In this document: positions 25,664 through 34,863 of the stretch, one piece after another | Position numbering within the stretch: position 1 is the first letter of the stretch | Layout of the letters: each line of letters starts with the position of its first letter | NCBI GenBank assembly: GCA_964348795.1 | Contig: CAYGDY010000002.1 | Location: 1 to 64,000, forward strand | Source of the DNA: JADLAT01 sp964348795 | Lineage (GTDB): Bacteria > Pseudomonadota > Alphaproteobacteria > Micavibrionales > Micavibrionaceae | Length of the DNA stretch: 64,000 nt | Reading direction: 5' to 3' | Notes under the pieces: generated by a model | Databases searched by the model: none | What the model saw: only the letters and a program-made list of their open reading frames with translations | What the model was told of the DNA's origin: nothing | Translations under genes and position numbers: made by a program

Positions 25664-26983
25664 ATGAGTAAATCAGACAAAAGCGAAAGCAAAAACACAC
25701 TCTACTGTTCTTTCTGCGGAAAGAGCCAGCACGAGGTCCGCAAACTGATTGCGGGGCCGAACGTGTTTATCTGCAATGAGTGTGTCGAGCTGTGCATGGA
25801 TATCATCCGCGAGGAAGATAAAACGCAAATCGTCCGCGAAGGTGATGGAATCCCCTCCCCTTCCACCATTAAAAAGGTGCTGGATGATTATGTGATCGGG
25901 CAGGAGCGCGCAAAGCGGGTTTTAGCCGTGGCGGTGCATAACCATTATAAACGATTGGAACACGGCGCGACGGGCTCGGGCTCCGATATCGAACTGGCAA
26001 AATCCAATATTCTCCTCTGTGGTCCCACGGGATGCGGTAAAACACTGTTGGCACAGACGTTGGCGAGAATCCTCGATGTGCCCTTTACCATGGCCGATGC
26101 CACGACACTGACCGAAGCGGGCTATGTGGGCGAGGATGTGGAAAACATTGTGCTTAAACTCCTGCAGGCCTCGGATTACAATGTCGAGCGCGCTCAGCGC
26201 GGGATTGTGTATATTGATGAAATCGACAAGATCTCCCGCAAATCCGACAACCCTTCCATCACCCGCGATGTCTCGGGCGAAGGCGTTCAGCAGGCGTTGC
26301 TCAAACTCATGGAAGGCACGGTGGCCTCTGTCCCGCCTCAAGGCGGCCGGAAACACCCGCAACAGGAATTTTTGCAGGTCGACACCGCCAATATCCTGTT
26401 TATCTGCGGCGGCGCGTTTGCCGGTCTGGACCGGATCATCGCCCAACGCGGGCGTGGGACCAGCATCGGCTTTGGTGCAGACGTCAAGGACATGGATTCG
26501 CGCAAGACCGGAGAACTGTTTCAAGAACTGGAACCCGAAGACTTGCTGAAATACGGCTTGATACCAGAATTCGTAGGCCGCTTGCCGGTCATTGCCACGC
26601 TGGAAGACCTCGACGAAGCGGCCCTGATCACGATCCTGACAGAGCCCAAAAATGCGCTGGTCAAACAATACAAGAAACTCTTTGCGCTGGAAGGCAAGGA
26701 TCTGACCTTTACGGAAGATTCCCTCAAAGCCGTTGCCAAGCGGGCAATCGAAAGAAAAACCGGTGCGCGGGGTTTGCGCTCCATTCTGGAGAACCTCCTG
26801 CTCGATACCATGTACGAACTGCCTGATCTGGAACAGGTTACGGAAGTTGTAGTGACGGAAGAGACCGTCAACCAGAGCAAGACCCCCGACTACATCACAG
26901 GCGAAAAGGACAGCAAGGACGACAAAAAGAAAAAAGCCGTGCCGCCTCCTGCTAAGGGGAAAAAAGAAGGGGTGGAGGCCTGA
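25664..26983 (+). CDS. clpX: ATP-dependent protease ATPase subunit ClpX
   Basis: AAA+ unfoldase that feeds substrates into ClpP. With the ATG at 25664 the protein has 439 aa: an N-terminal zinc-binding domain with CSFCGKS and FICNECVELC, Walker A GPTGCGKT, Walker B IVYIDEIDKI, the pore loop in EAGYVGEDVE and sensor/arginine finger regions around KTGARGLRSILE. The upstream ATG at 25649 directly abuts GAGG and is less likely. clpP is not next to it. A Lys/Pro-rich tail (KKKKAVPPPAKGKKEG) is added at the C terminus. Confidence 0.97.
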   Translation: MSKSDKSESKNTLYCSFCGKSQHEVRKLIAGPNVFICNECVELCMDIIREEDKTQIVREGDGIPSPSTIKKVLDDYVIGQERAKRVLAVAVHNHYKRLEHGATGSGSDIELAKSNILLCGPTGCGKTLLAQTLARILDVPFTMADATTLTEAGYVGEDVENIVLKLLQASDYNVERAQRGIVYIDEIDKISRKSDNPSITRDVSGEGVQQALLKLMEGTVASVPPQGGRKHPQQEFLQVDTANILFICGGAFAGLDRIIAQRGRGTSIGFGADVKDMDSRKTGELFQELEPEDLLKYGLIPEFVGRLPVIATLEDLDEAALITILTEPKNALVKQYKKLFALEGKDLTFTEDSLKAVAKRAIERKTGARGLRSILENLLLDTMYELPDLEQVTEVVVTEETVNQSKTPDYITGEKDSKDDKKKKAVPPPAKGKKEGVEA

Positions 26984-27028
26984 TTGCAGGCTTTTTCCTG
27001 AAGCAAGAACATCGGAGGATTGACCCAC

Positions 27029-27991
27029 ATGTTACAGGCCCAAAGGCGTTTGCCAGAGAAAAACAAAAAATACCGCCTGATCACGCGCAGTGATATGGAT
27101 GGTCTGGTGTGTGGTATTTTGCTCAAGGAACTGGATATCATCGACGATATCACGTTCGCCCACCCCAAGGACATGCAAGATGGTCTCATTGATGTGGGGC
27201 CGAATGATATCACCACCAACCTGCCCTATGTCGAGGGCGTGTTTATCGCCTTTGACCACCACGCCAGCGAGGCCGAGCGTATCAAGAACAAGCCGGACAG
27301 CCACGTCATCATTCCAGAAGCCCCCTCTGCCGCGCGCGTTGTGTACGAATATTTCGGCGGCGCGGAAGCCTTCCCCAATGTCAGCGAAGACATGATGAAG
27401 GCCGTGGACAAAGCCGATGCCGCCAAGTTCAGCAAGGAGGATATCCTCAACCCCCACGGGTGGGAGCTCCTGAGTTTTATCATGGATGCCAGAACGGGGC
27501 TCGGGCGCTTTCGGGATTTCAATATCTCGAACTACCAGCTCATGATGAAGCTGATCGACCATTGCCGGAACCATGAGACGATCGAAGATATTCTTCTGCT
27601 CCCCGATGTGAAGGAACGGGTGGATTTGTATTTCGATCACCAGATCAAGGCGCGGGAGCAGATCGAGCGATGCGCCAGACTGGAAGGTAAACTCGTTGTG
27701 CTGGATTTCCGAAAGGAAGACACGATTTGGGCCGCCAACCGCTTTATCGTCTATGCCCTATTCCCGCAAGTGAATTTGTCTCTCCATATTCTGTGGGGGA
27801 AGAATAAGCAAAACACCGTCTTTGCCATTGGAAAATCTATCCTGAACCGCACCAGCAAGGTCCATGTCGGCAAGCTCTGTCTGGAATACGGCGGCGGCGG
27901 GCACGAAGCGGCAGGCACCTGTCAGATCGAAAACCTCAAGACCGAGGAAAAACTGATGGAAATTGTTGAAAAAATCAGAAAGACCAATTGA
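27029..27991 (+). CDS. DHH/DHHA1 family phosphoesterase
   Basis: Metal-dependent phosphoesterase of the DHH superfamily (exopolyphosphatase, nanoRNase and c-di-AMP phosphodiesterase relatives). In the 320-aa sequence motif I SDMDG gives Asp22/Asp24, the DHH motif FDHHAS is at 75-80, and the C-terminal DHHA1 domain ends with GGGGHEAAGTCQ. GGAGG is ten bases before ATG 27029; a TTG nine bases upstream is too close to it. The fold is clear; the exact substrate (polyphosphate, short RNA or nucleotide) is not. Confidence 0.87.
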   Translation: MLQAQRRLPEKNKKYRLITRSDMDGLVCGILLKELDIIDDITFAHPKDMQDGLIDVGPNDITTNLPYVEGVFIAFDHHASEAERIKNKPDSHVIIPEAPSAARVVYEYFGGAEAFPNVSEDMMKAVDKADAAKFSKEDILNPHGWELLSFIMDARTGLGRFRDFNISNYQLMMKLIDHCRNHETIEDILLLPDVKERVDLYFDHQIKAREQIERCARLEGKLVVLDFRKEDTIWAANRFIVYALFPQVNLSLHILWGKNKQNTVFAIGKSILNRTSKVHVGKLCLEYGGGGHEAAGTCQIENLKTEEKLMEIVEKIRKTN

Positions 27992-28036
27992 GGCCCCCCG
28001 TACAATACCGTCATACAGGAACCGGAAGGATACGAA

Positions 28037-28927
28037 ATGGCCGCTCTTGTACCCCCGCCTCTGCAGTCCGGCAACACCATCGGTGTCATGGCCCCTTCCA
28101 GTTATGTGGAGCGGGATAACATCGAGGCCTCGAAAACCGTTCTGGAATCTCTGGGGTACGAAGTTTTCATCCACCCTCAAACATATGCCAGACACCACCA
28201 GTCCGCCGGCACGACCCATGACAAACTCTCCGCCTTTCATGATCTGTGGGCGCGTCCGGACATTCACGCCGTGTGGATGGCGGGGGGCGGGAACAGGGCG
28301 TTGTACATGCTCCCGCATCTGGATTATGACCTGATCCGTGCGCATCCCAAACCCCTGATCGGTTTCAGCGATGGGACCGCCCTGCTCAACGCTGTGACAG
28401 CCCGTGCCGGCCTCGTCACCACGCACGCCAATCTTTTCAAAAACCTGCACAAGAGCGCCGTGCTGACGGAAACCCTCTCCCTGCTCTCGGGCGCGCCGGT
28501 ATCCATGCCTCTGGAGCAAGCCACAGTGATACAAAACGGCACCGTCTCCGGCCCTTTGGCGGGGGGATGCCTGAGCCTGTTTCACCTGCTCTGTGGCACG
28601 CCCTATGCCCCGCCGCTTGAGGGCGCCATTTTGTTTCTGGAGGATTCCGGCGATCATATCAGCCGCTATGACCGTATGCTGGCCGATATGGCGCTTCATG
28701 GTGTCTTTCAAAAAATTTCCGGCCTGATACTCGGGGAATTCCACGACATGCAGGACAGCGCCCGCCCCTTCGGATACAGCCTGACCGACTGCATTTTAGA
28801 AGGTATTGCAGGACGGAATATTCCCGTACTCTCCAACGCGCCGTTCGGACACGGCCCCCACCGTTTCCCTCTGTCCGTTGGCGGACAGGCTACGCTAGAC
28901 ACCACCGCCCGACTCTTGCGGTATTGA
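28037..28927 (+). CDS. LD-carboxypeptidase (peptidase S66)
   Basis: Cuts L,D-bonds such as the terminal D-Ala of muropeptide tetrapeptides, part of cytoplasmic murein recycling. The nucleophile Ser111 is in GFSDGTAL; FLEDSGD supplies the catalytic Glu and FGHGPHRFPLSVGG the His. GGGGNRALYMLP-type oxyanion strand is at 83-94. Length 296 aa fits the family. The close relative MccF (microcin C resistance) shares these residues, so the recycling role is inferred rather than shown. Confidence 0.88.
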   Translation: MAALVPPPLQSGNTIGVMAPSSYVERDNIEASKTVLESLGYEVFIHPQTYARHHQSAGTTHDKLSAFHDLWARPDIHAVWMAGGGNRALYMLPHLDYDLIRAHPKPLIGFSDGTALLNAVTARAGLVTTHANLFKNLHKSAVLTETLSLLSGAPVSMPLEQATVIQNGTVSGPLAGGCLSLFHLLCGTPYAPPLEGAILFLEDSGDHISRYDRMLADMALHGVFQKISGLILGEFHDMQDSARPFGYSLTDCILEGIAGRNIPVLSNAPFGHGPHRFPLSVGGQATLDTTARLLRY

Positions 28928-29011
28928 AACAAAAAAGCGCGATTTCAGCCCCAATAATCCGTGGATATTTCGATGCCAACCCTTTGCATTCAGGCTATTT
29001 CCAAGTTTTAG

Positions 29012-29040
29012 TTGAAAATTTCCATTTTTTCATGTACGGT
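29012..29040 (+). promoter_or_regulatory. Possible promoter of the CarD-type gene
   Basis: TTGAAA, 17 bases, TACGGT, about 120 bases before the CarD start, in a 239-base gap that otherwise shows no feature. Confidence 0.4.
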
Positions 29041-29166
29041 GTCTCTCTCCGATCAAGGAACGATGCTGGCATAGGGACCCTACTTCAGGACACTGGCCCT
29101 TCGTCCCGCTTGACGAAAATGATGACCTTGACCGGACGTTCAACACATAAAAAAGGTGAAAAAAAC

Positions 29167-29715
29167 ATGGCTAATAATGACAACTTCAACTTCGCACAAG
29201 GTGACTACGTTGTATATCGCGCACACGGCGTGGGGAAAATCGAAGGGATAGAAACACAGACTATCGCGGGGATGGAAGTTCGTCTGTATGTTATTGGCTT
29301 TGAAAAAGACCGCATGCGCCTCAAAATTCCGGTCATGAAGGCCGAGACAGCCGGTTTGCGCCGCCTGAGTTCCACAGACCAGATGGAAGATGCTTTCAAG
29401 ACCCTCAAAGGGAAATCCCGTGTCCGCAGAACCATGTGGAGCAGACGCGCGCAGGAATATGAAATGAAGATCAATTCCGGTGACCCGATTGCGATTGCCG
29501 AAGTCCTGCGCGACCTGAAACGGAGCAACGATGATACGGAGCAATCCTACTCCGAGCGCCAGATTTACCAGTCCGCGCTCGAGCGTCTGGCTCGTGAAGT
29601 GGCCGCCGTAGAACGTATCACGGAGATCAAGGCAACAGAGCAACTGGAAACTATTCTGGGCAACTCGGCGAACAAGCCTGCCGAGACAAAAACAGAAACA
29701 AAGAAAGCCGCGTAG
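29167..29715 (+). CDS. CarD/CdnL family RNA polymerase-binding regulator
   Basis: Binds the RNA polymerase beta subunit and stabilises open complexes, notably at rRNA and growth-related promoters. In the 182-aa product the N-terminal RID domain begins FAQGDYVVYRAHGVGKIEGIE and the helical C-terminal domain carries RTMWSRRAQEYEMKINSGD and the YSERQIYQSALERLAREVA helix. I start at ATG 29167, nine bases after AAGGTG; the frame is open upstream to 28924 but has no domain there. A Lys/Glu/Thr-rich tail ends the protein, and a strong terminator follows. Confidence 0.93.
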   Translation: MANNDNFNFAQGDYVVYRAHGVGKIEGIETQTIAGMEVRLYVIGFEKDRMRLKIPVMKAETAGLRRLSSTDQMEDAFKTLKGKSRVRRTMWSRRAQEYEMKINSGDPIAIAEVLRDLKRSNDDTEQSYSERQIYQSALERLAREVAAVERITEIKATEQLETILGNSANKPAETKTETKKAA

Positions 29716-29736
29716 TACGGCCATAACCGTTACAAG

Positions 29737-29775
29737 AAAGCCCTCTCATCGACAGCGTTTGAGGGGGCTTTTTTT
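29737..29775 (+). terminator. Rho-independent terminator of the CarD-type gene
   Basis: Stem AGCCCTCTCA / TGAGGGGGCT (one mismatch) followed by seven Ts. Confidence 0.85.
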
Positions 29776-29804
29776 GTCGCCTCCCATCAGAATGAATCAT
29801 CATC

Positions 29805-29934
29805 CGTCATCCCGTTGGCATTTCGCGAGGCGGAATTCGCACGAACGGGATCCCTAACGCGAGCGGCAAAGCCGCTCACATTTTCTGGACCCCCGCACTA
29901 TAAGCCTGCCTACGGCAGGCGGCGGGGGTGACGA
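29805..29934. repeat. Family B composite repeat (full)
   Basis: CGTCATCCCGTTGGC ... GGGATCC, an inner GAGCGGC/GCCGCTC hairpin, GGACCCCCGC ... GGCGGGGGTGACG. Near twin of the copy at 16070-16199. Confidence 0.9.
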
Positions 29935-29975
29935 CTGGTTTTGGTTCATTCTGATTTGAAACGACAATACGATTT

Positions 29976-32274
29976 CTAAACCTTCGCAGAGGGTAGTGTG
30001 TTCGTGGGCGCTTCACCCTTCACAGCCACAGCGGGTTTGTCAGCCTCAGCAGGTTTGGATTGCAGATCAGCCGCCTTTCCGAAATCACCCGTGGGTGTAG
30101 CAGAGGCCACAATCGCGCCGTCTTTTTTCGCTTGTGCCTCTTCCCAATCTTTTTTGCCAGCATCATACCCTTTGACCGCAATATCACCCCCAGGCACAAA
30201 ATTTTCTACCGCTCCCTTCGCGGCCGCACCAAATTCCCCATGCAGAATGTTACTTCCCACGTCAAGGGCGGCCTTACCCATATCTATCACACCCTCCCCA
30301 ACACCGGCGATCACACCACCGACCACCTTACCGGCCCGCCCTTCTTTCAAGCCCTCCTGCGCCGTTTCTGGTAATAAGGTTGCCTTGGCATCTTCAACAC
30401 CTGTAATTGTGGCATCGGCCAAAATTGTCTTTCCGGTTTGTATCAAATGGGAATCGCCTTCCTTGATCTGTGTCGCATCTGCCAAGGCTTCTTTCCCAAA
30501 CACACTCGTCAAGACCATGGCGGCCCCGACCAATGCGCTCTTCCCCTTGGACATTTTTCCATGCTTATGCCCCTCCCCGCTGGCCTCTGCATCACCATGC
30601 GCAGAGGTTGGCTTGAGCGCTGTCTCTTTGGAATCCGGAGAGTGTTTCTTGGCCGTATCATCGGGCTTTTTGTCTTTGTTGGTATCGGGTTCCTCTGGCT
30701 TTGTCTCATCTGTCGTATCGGGCGCCTTGGCTTCTTTGGGTTGCGCGGTGTGATCTTCACCCTCTGGTTTGGGGGGCTCTTTGCCGTCCGTATNNNNNNN
30801 NNNNNNNNNNNNNNNNNNNNNNNNNNNNNNNNNNNNNNNNNNNNNNNNNNNNNNNNNNNNNNNNNNNNNNNNNNNNNNNNNNNNNNNNNNNNNCCTCTGG
30901 TTTTGTATCCTCTGGTTTTGTATCCTCTGGTTTTGTATCCTCTGGTTTTGTATCCTCTGGTTTATTACCCCCCTCGGACTCTGCCGCCGCCTTGTCGAGG
31001 GGTTTTTGGCGCTCGTCCATCGGGTCCCCTTTGGGGTTTTTCTTGCTTTCCAGCGCGTCCTGCTTGGTTTTCAGCACATCTTTTTGTTCCGCCAGACGTT
31101 TTTCCTGTTCAGCCACCTCGGCCTTGAGGGCCTCGTTGTCTTTATGGATTTTCTTCAGGGCCTCCTCTTCCGCGTTGATCGTTTTTTTCTTTGCCTCGAA
31201 GTCATCATATGAAATCTTGCCGTCCTGTCGGTCCAGATAGTTCTGGTCCCGTGCGGTTTTGAATTTTTCTTTTCGCTCTTGAACGGCTGTTTTCCGCTCC
31301 GCCAGCGCCTCTTGTCTGGTTTTCAGCGCAGACTCGTTTTGAGAAATATCCCGCGCAAGGTTTTTGATATCTCGTTCCGACGCCTTGTATTTCCAGTAGG
31401 CAACCGCCAAAGTCCCAGAGACTACCGCCGCCAAAGTCCCAGAGACTACCGCGAGCGCGCCCAAAGGCGAGAGAGAATCCTCCACTCCGCCCGACACGCC
31501 AGCCCCGAGAGTTGCAGGCTTTTGCCCTGCAAGCATCTGTTTGACATCCTCATCGGATAAGCCCAGCGCCTTTTGACGCTGTTGCAACTGAGGCCCCCTG
31601 TCATCCAGCGCAAGACGGTCTTGTGTGTGCTCATGGAGCTTCTCGTAAAAATCTTTCTCCCTTTCTGCCAGCGCCTCTTCCTGCGTGGCTTTCTCCTCGG
31701 GCGTCAATGTTGTATTTTTTGAAAGCGCGGTTTTCTCGTCTTCCAGCTGGTTATATTCGTCCTGCAGTGTCTTGTCCTGCTTTATGAAGGCTTCTTGATC
31801 TTTTACATACTGCTTGAGATCTTTTTCGTATACGACCTTTGAATCTTGAGGATCAGGCGCTTTCGTTTTTTGTTTTTGATGGGCCAGCACTTCGTCTTCG
31901 GCCTTTTGTCCGGCTTGAATTAACGGATTAGCGCCTTGCGGCGCCGCTACACCCGAAAGCTCCGGATGCCGATCGTTACGAAAATGCACGCGTTGCAACA
32001 CCCCGCTCTCATACATTTCGCTGATGACGTGATACACCGCCGCATCCTGCCCCTTGAGTCCGCTCAGCGCCGCCTGTGTAAAAGGGCCGAACCATCCGTC
32101 CGCGCCTTTGGGACCCAGATCCTTTCCGGCAGACTGGACTTCTTGTTGTTTTTGGACCAGCCATTGCGTGAAAGCATCGTTGGTTTTTGGACCCCAAACA
32201 CCTGTCTCCTGCACCCCCAGAAGCTTCTGGACTTGCTTCACATGCGCCTCATCGTGAATAATCTTATCAACCAT
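29976..32274 (-). CDS. Large peptidoglycan-binding, KPEDT-repeat protein (broken by assembly gap)
   Basis: One gene that looks like two because of the N-run. The 5' part (32274 down to 30894) starts MVDKIIHDEAHVKQVQKLL with AAAGGA eight bases upstream: a peptidoglycan-binding domain (about 8-60), Gln/Lys/Glu-rich coiled coils, a hydrophobic segment with a doubled AVVSGTLA, more coiled coil, then DTKPE repeats. The 3' part (30793 down to 29976) continues DTDGKEPPKPEGED, a charged linker, MSKGKSALVGAAMVLTSVFG, and an Ala/Gly-rich C terminus. Deleting the 100 Ns joins G|AT as a GAT codon inside the repeat and keeps the frame; the joined minimum is 732 aa. Function unknown; a cell-envelope role is inferred from the N-terminal domain. 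Confidence 0.75.
30794..30893. other. Assembly gap of 100 Ns
   Basis: Placeholder run in the middle of a 15-bp tandem repeat; 100 is not a multiple of 3 or 15, so the true length is different. Confidence 0.97.
30894..30961. repeat. 15-bp tandem repeat encoding DTKPE
   Basis: Four full copies of CCTCTGGTTTTGTAT plus a partial fifth directly after the gap. On the minus strand each unit encodes the pentapeptide Lys-Pro-Glu-Asp-Thr. Confidence 0.95.
31406..31453. repeat. 24-bp tandem duplication in a hydrophobic segment
   Basis: Two copies of a 24-base unit (core CCAAAGTCCCAGAGACTACC) duplicate the residues AVVSGTLA in the large gene's membrane-like segment. Confidence 0.85.
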
Positions 32275-32383
32275 CAGTGGGGTCCTTTCTTTTTCTGGTA
32301 CGCAGTCCAAGCCTTCTATAAATTGCACTGTATTATAGAAACATTAAAAATTTATTAAGATTGTCCGCCACCCCCTTCACAAT

Positions 32384-32413
32384 TTGTCTTTGCGCCCTAA
32401 ATCGTGCTATACA
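32384..32413 (+). promoter_or_regulatory. Likely promoter of rpoH
   Basis: TTGTCT, 18 bases, TATACA, with TGC just before the -10; about 50 bases before the rpoH start. On the other strand a perfect TATAAT lies at 32332-32337 and may serve the peptidoglycan-binding gene, though its -35 is weak. Confidence 0.5.
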
Positions 32414-32470
32414 AGGTTCACGAGCGCATAACGATCCAGAAAAAACCTTAACTATGAGGAAACACCTGCG

Positions 32471-33361
32471 ATGAAGCACATTGACGACCCCCAAACCCAA
32501 CGCGCCAATCAGGCCTATATCCGCCATGCTATGGATGCGCCGATGCTGGAGAAAGCGCACGAGCTGGATCTGGCCCGACGCTGGCGGGAAAACGGAGACC
32601 AAAAAGCACTTCATGAGCTTGTCAGTTCCTATACGCGGCTTGTGATCTCGATGGCGGGCCGGTTCAGGCATTATGGCCTGCCGATGGGGGATCTTATTCA
32701 GGAAGGCAATATCGGGCTGATGCAGGCCGCCGCGAAATTTGAACCAGAACGTGACCTGCGTTTTTCCACCTACGCCGCATGGTGGATCCGCTCCAGCATA
32801 CAAGACTATGTCCTGCGGAACTGGTCCATTGTCCGGACGGGGACGACCTCGGCGCAAAAAGCCCTGTTTTTCAATTTGAAGCGGTTGCGGGCTAAAATCG
32901 AAGGGGATACCCCAAAGCCCTCTTCGGACCCTGAGACCCAGGCAGAAATTGCCAGAATGCTGGATGTGCCCTTGCAGGATGTCAGGGACATGGAAAGCAG
33001 GCTGTCGGGCGGGGATCACTCCCTGAACGTCACGATCGGACAGGACGGCGGAAACGAGTGGCAGGATCTTTTGCAGGATAACGGCCCTTCTCCCGAAGAT
33101 ATCGTGCAATACACGAAGGATTCCCAATCCCGCTCCGCATGGCTGAATGAGGTGCTGAATGGCCTGAACGCCCGCGAGCAAACGATCATCCGTGACAGGC
33201 ACCTGACCTATGAACCTGTCACGCTGGAGGATCTCGGGAAGGATCTCGGGATTAGCAAGGAGCGTGTCAGACAGATTGAACAGCGCGCCATGGAGAAACT
33301 CAAAACCTCCATGCTCCGCTATGTCGGCGGTCAAGCGCAGAATTTATTTCTGGAAGGATAA
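32471..33361 (+). CDS. rpoH: Heat-shock sigma factor RpoH (sigma-32)
   Basis: Directs RNA polymerase to heat-shock promoters. Region 2 carries GDLIQEGNIGLMQAAAKFEP and FSTYAAWWIRSSIQDYVLRNW; the RpoH-box QKALFFNLKR is at 129-138, the feature that separates RpoH from other group-3 factors. Region 4 ends with the helix-turn-helix SKERVRQIEQRAMEKLK. At 296 aa the length is normal. Alphaproteobacteria often have more than one RpoH; which type this is cannot be settled here. It converges on the M48 protease gene with nine bases between stops. Confidence 0.95.
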   Translation: MKHIDDPQTQRANQAYIRHAMDAPMLEKAHELDLARRWRENGDQKALHELVSSYTRLVISMAGRFRHYGLPMGDLIQEGNIGLMQAAAKFEPERDLRFSTYAAWWIRSSIQDYVLRNWSIVRTGTTSAQKALFFNLKRLRAKIEGDTPKPSSDPETQAEIARMLDVPLQDVRDMESRLSGGDHSLNVTIGQDGGNEWQDLLQDNGPSPEDIVQYTKDSQSRSAWLNEVLNGLNAREQTIIRDRHLTYEPVTLEDLGKDLGISKERVRQIEQRAMEKLKTSMLRYVGGQAQNLFLEG

Positions 33362-33370
33362 GGCTTTCTT

Positions 33371-34849
33371 CTACTCTGCGACCCTTTTATACACTTGCCC
33401 CACCTGCAGATTCTCTCCTGCTTGCAAGCCGTTCAGAACACGAAAACGCTCTTCCTGAAAATCCGGAAAAGGCATGCGAGATGCCACACCGGAGACCGTA
33501 TCCCCCGCACGGGCGGTAAAGGCCCGTATCCGGTATGGCTGGATGGTGTCTTTTTCCTCTGCATTCATAGGCCGGAAGCTGTAGGTCATACGTTTCAGGC
33601 CCTCGACCAGCCCTGAATCCGCCTCGTGCGGGATAGCCAGTTGGAACCGCGCAATTTTGTTGCCCCACGCAATAGCCACCAGCCTGATTTTTACGGGCTT
33701 GCCGTTCACCTGTCCCTCAAAACCACCGGTCGCTGAAGGCAAGCCGTTGACCGTGATCTTTTCAATGCCATTCAAGGGCACTTCGGGCATCCACCGGCTC
33801 ATATACACGGCAGGGTCCACGCCGCCCTGCACGTCCTGCGCCAGATCGAACACTGCCACCGCACCGGACGGATGCGTCACCGCCACCTGCCCGGGCTGGT
33901 TGACCAGCGAAAACCCCTGCGGGGCGCTAAACATAAACCCGAGCGCGGGATGGTAGAAACGGCTTTCGCGCACAAACCCCTGCTCTGCACTGTCGCCAAA
34001 CACCAGCCCTTCGATGGCCGATAGATGCCGGGCCTTTTCCAGTACACCACCCTTCGGATATTGCGCCACCTCCCTGCTACTTTGCATCACCCGTTCGGCT
34101 GTCGGGGGATGTGTTGAAAAATAGCTGGAGAGCGGCGAATCCGTTCGGCCCGCCATCCGGTTTTCCAGCGCGGAATCGGCCTGCAGGTCAGACAGGAAAG
34201 ACGGCATGGCCTGCGGATCATAGCCGCCCCGCACCAGATACCGGAGCCCCAGAGAATCCGCCTGCGACTCCTGCCCGCGGGAATAGCCATTCAGATAGAG
34301 ATTTGTCCCGACACCCAGAGCTTGGGAAACCCCGTCGCCCGCCCCGATTGCGGCAGACAGAACGCTCGCTCCCAAAGACGTCACGACCCCTCTGGAATAG
34401 CGCTCCGCAGAATGCCGCGCCGTGATATGTCCGGTTTCATGGGCGAGAACACCCGCCAGCTCAGCCTCGTTATTGGCCAGCGCCAACAGCCCGCGGGACA
34501 CATAAATATACCCCCCTGGTAAGGCAAAGGCGTTCACGATGGGGCTGTCGAGCACGTAAAATTTGTACATGACATCGGGACGTTCGGTATCCTGCGTCAC
34601 CTTTTGCCCGACGTCGTTGACATACGACACAAGCGCCGGATCGTTTACCAGACCATATTGCGCGATGATTTTCTGGTGTTCCTGTGCCCCGACACCGATT
34701 TCCTGCTGGGGCGACATCAAGGCCGCGAACTGTTTTTCTCCCGTTGCGGGATTTGTGGAGCAGGCAGACAGGAACAGCATCACACAAAGACATCCCAAAG
34801 GAACACGGGAAAAAGCAGAAAAAGGCTTGAAACGACTCACCAAAACCAT
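33371..34849 (-). CDS. M48 family metalloprotease, lipoprotein
   Basis: A 492-aa zinc protease of the BepA/Oma1-like M48 group in the periplasm. The lipobox LSAC gives lipidated Cys30. The zinc motif HETGH is at 137-141 (H137, E138, H141), with a downstream Glu in RGQESQADSLG. The C-terminal region (RAFTARAGDTVSGVASRM...VLNGLQAGENLQVGQVY) resembles a LysM-like cell-wall module. BepA relatives look after outer-membrane protein assembly. The start lies only 14 bases from that of the divergent SNase-like gene, so their promoters must overlap the genes. Confidence 0.9.
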   Translation of the reverse strand: MVLVSRFKPFSAFSRVPLGCLCVMLFLSACSTNPATGEKQFAALMSPQQEIGVGAQEHQKIIAQYGLVNDPALVSYVNDVGQKVTQDTERPDVMYKFYVLDSPIVNAFALPGGYIYVSRGLLALANNEAELAGVLAHETGHITARHSAERYSRGVVTSLGASVLSAAIGAGDGVSQALGVGTNLYLNGYSRGQESQADSLGLRYLVRGGYDPQAMPSFLSDLQADSALENRMAGRTDSPLSSYFSTHPPTAERVMQSSREVAQYPKGGVLEKARHLSAIEGLVFGDSAEQGFVRESRFYHPALGFMFSAPQGFSLVNQPGQVAVTHPSGAVAVFDLAQDVQGGVDPAVYMSRWMPEVPLNGIEKITVNGLPSATGGFEGQVNGKPVKIRLVAIAWGNKIARFQLAIPHEADSGLVEGLKRMTYSFRPMNAEEKDTIQPYRIRAFTARAGDTVSGVASRMPFPDFQEERFRVLNGLQAGENLQVGQVYKRVAE

Positions 34850-34863
34850 CCATTGTCAAATTT

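Noticed and set aside
29976..30554. A separate 192-aa gene starting MSKGKSALVG
   Set aside because: The reading frame is open upstream to the N-run with matching composition and joins the large gene in frame once the Ns are removed.
30894..30961. Short regular repeats that might be a CRISPR array
   Set aside because: Units of 15 bp are directly joined with no spacers and are in frame with a protein; this is a coding tandem repeat.
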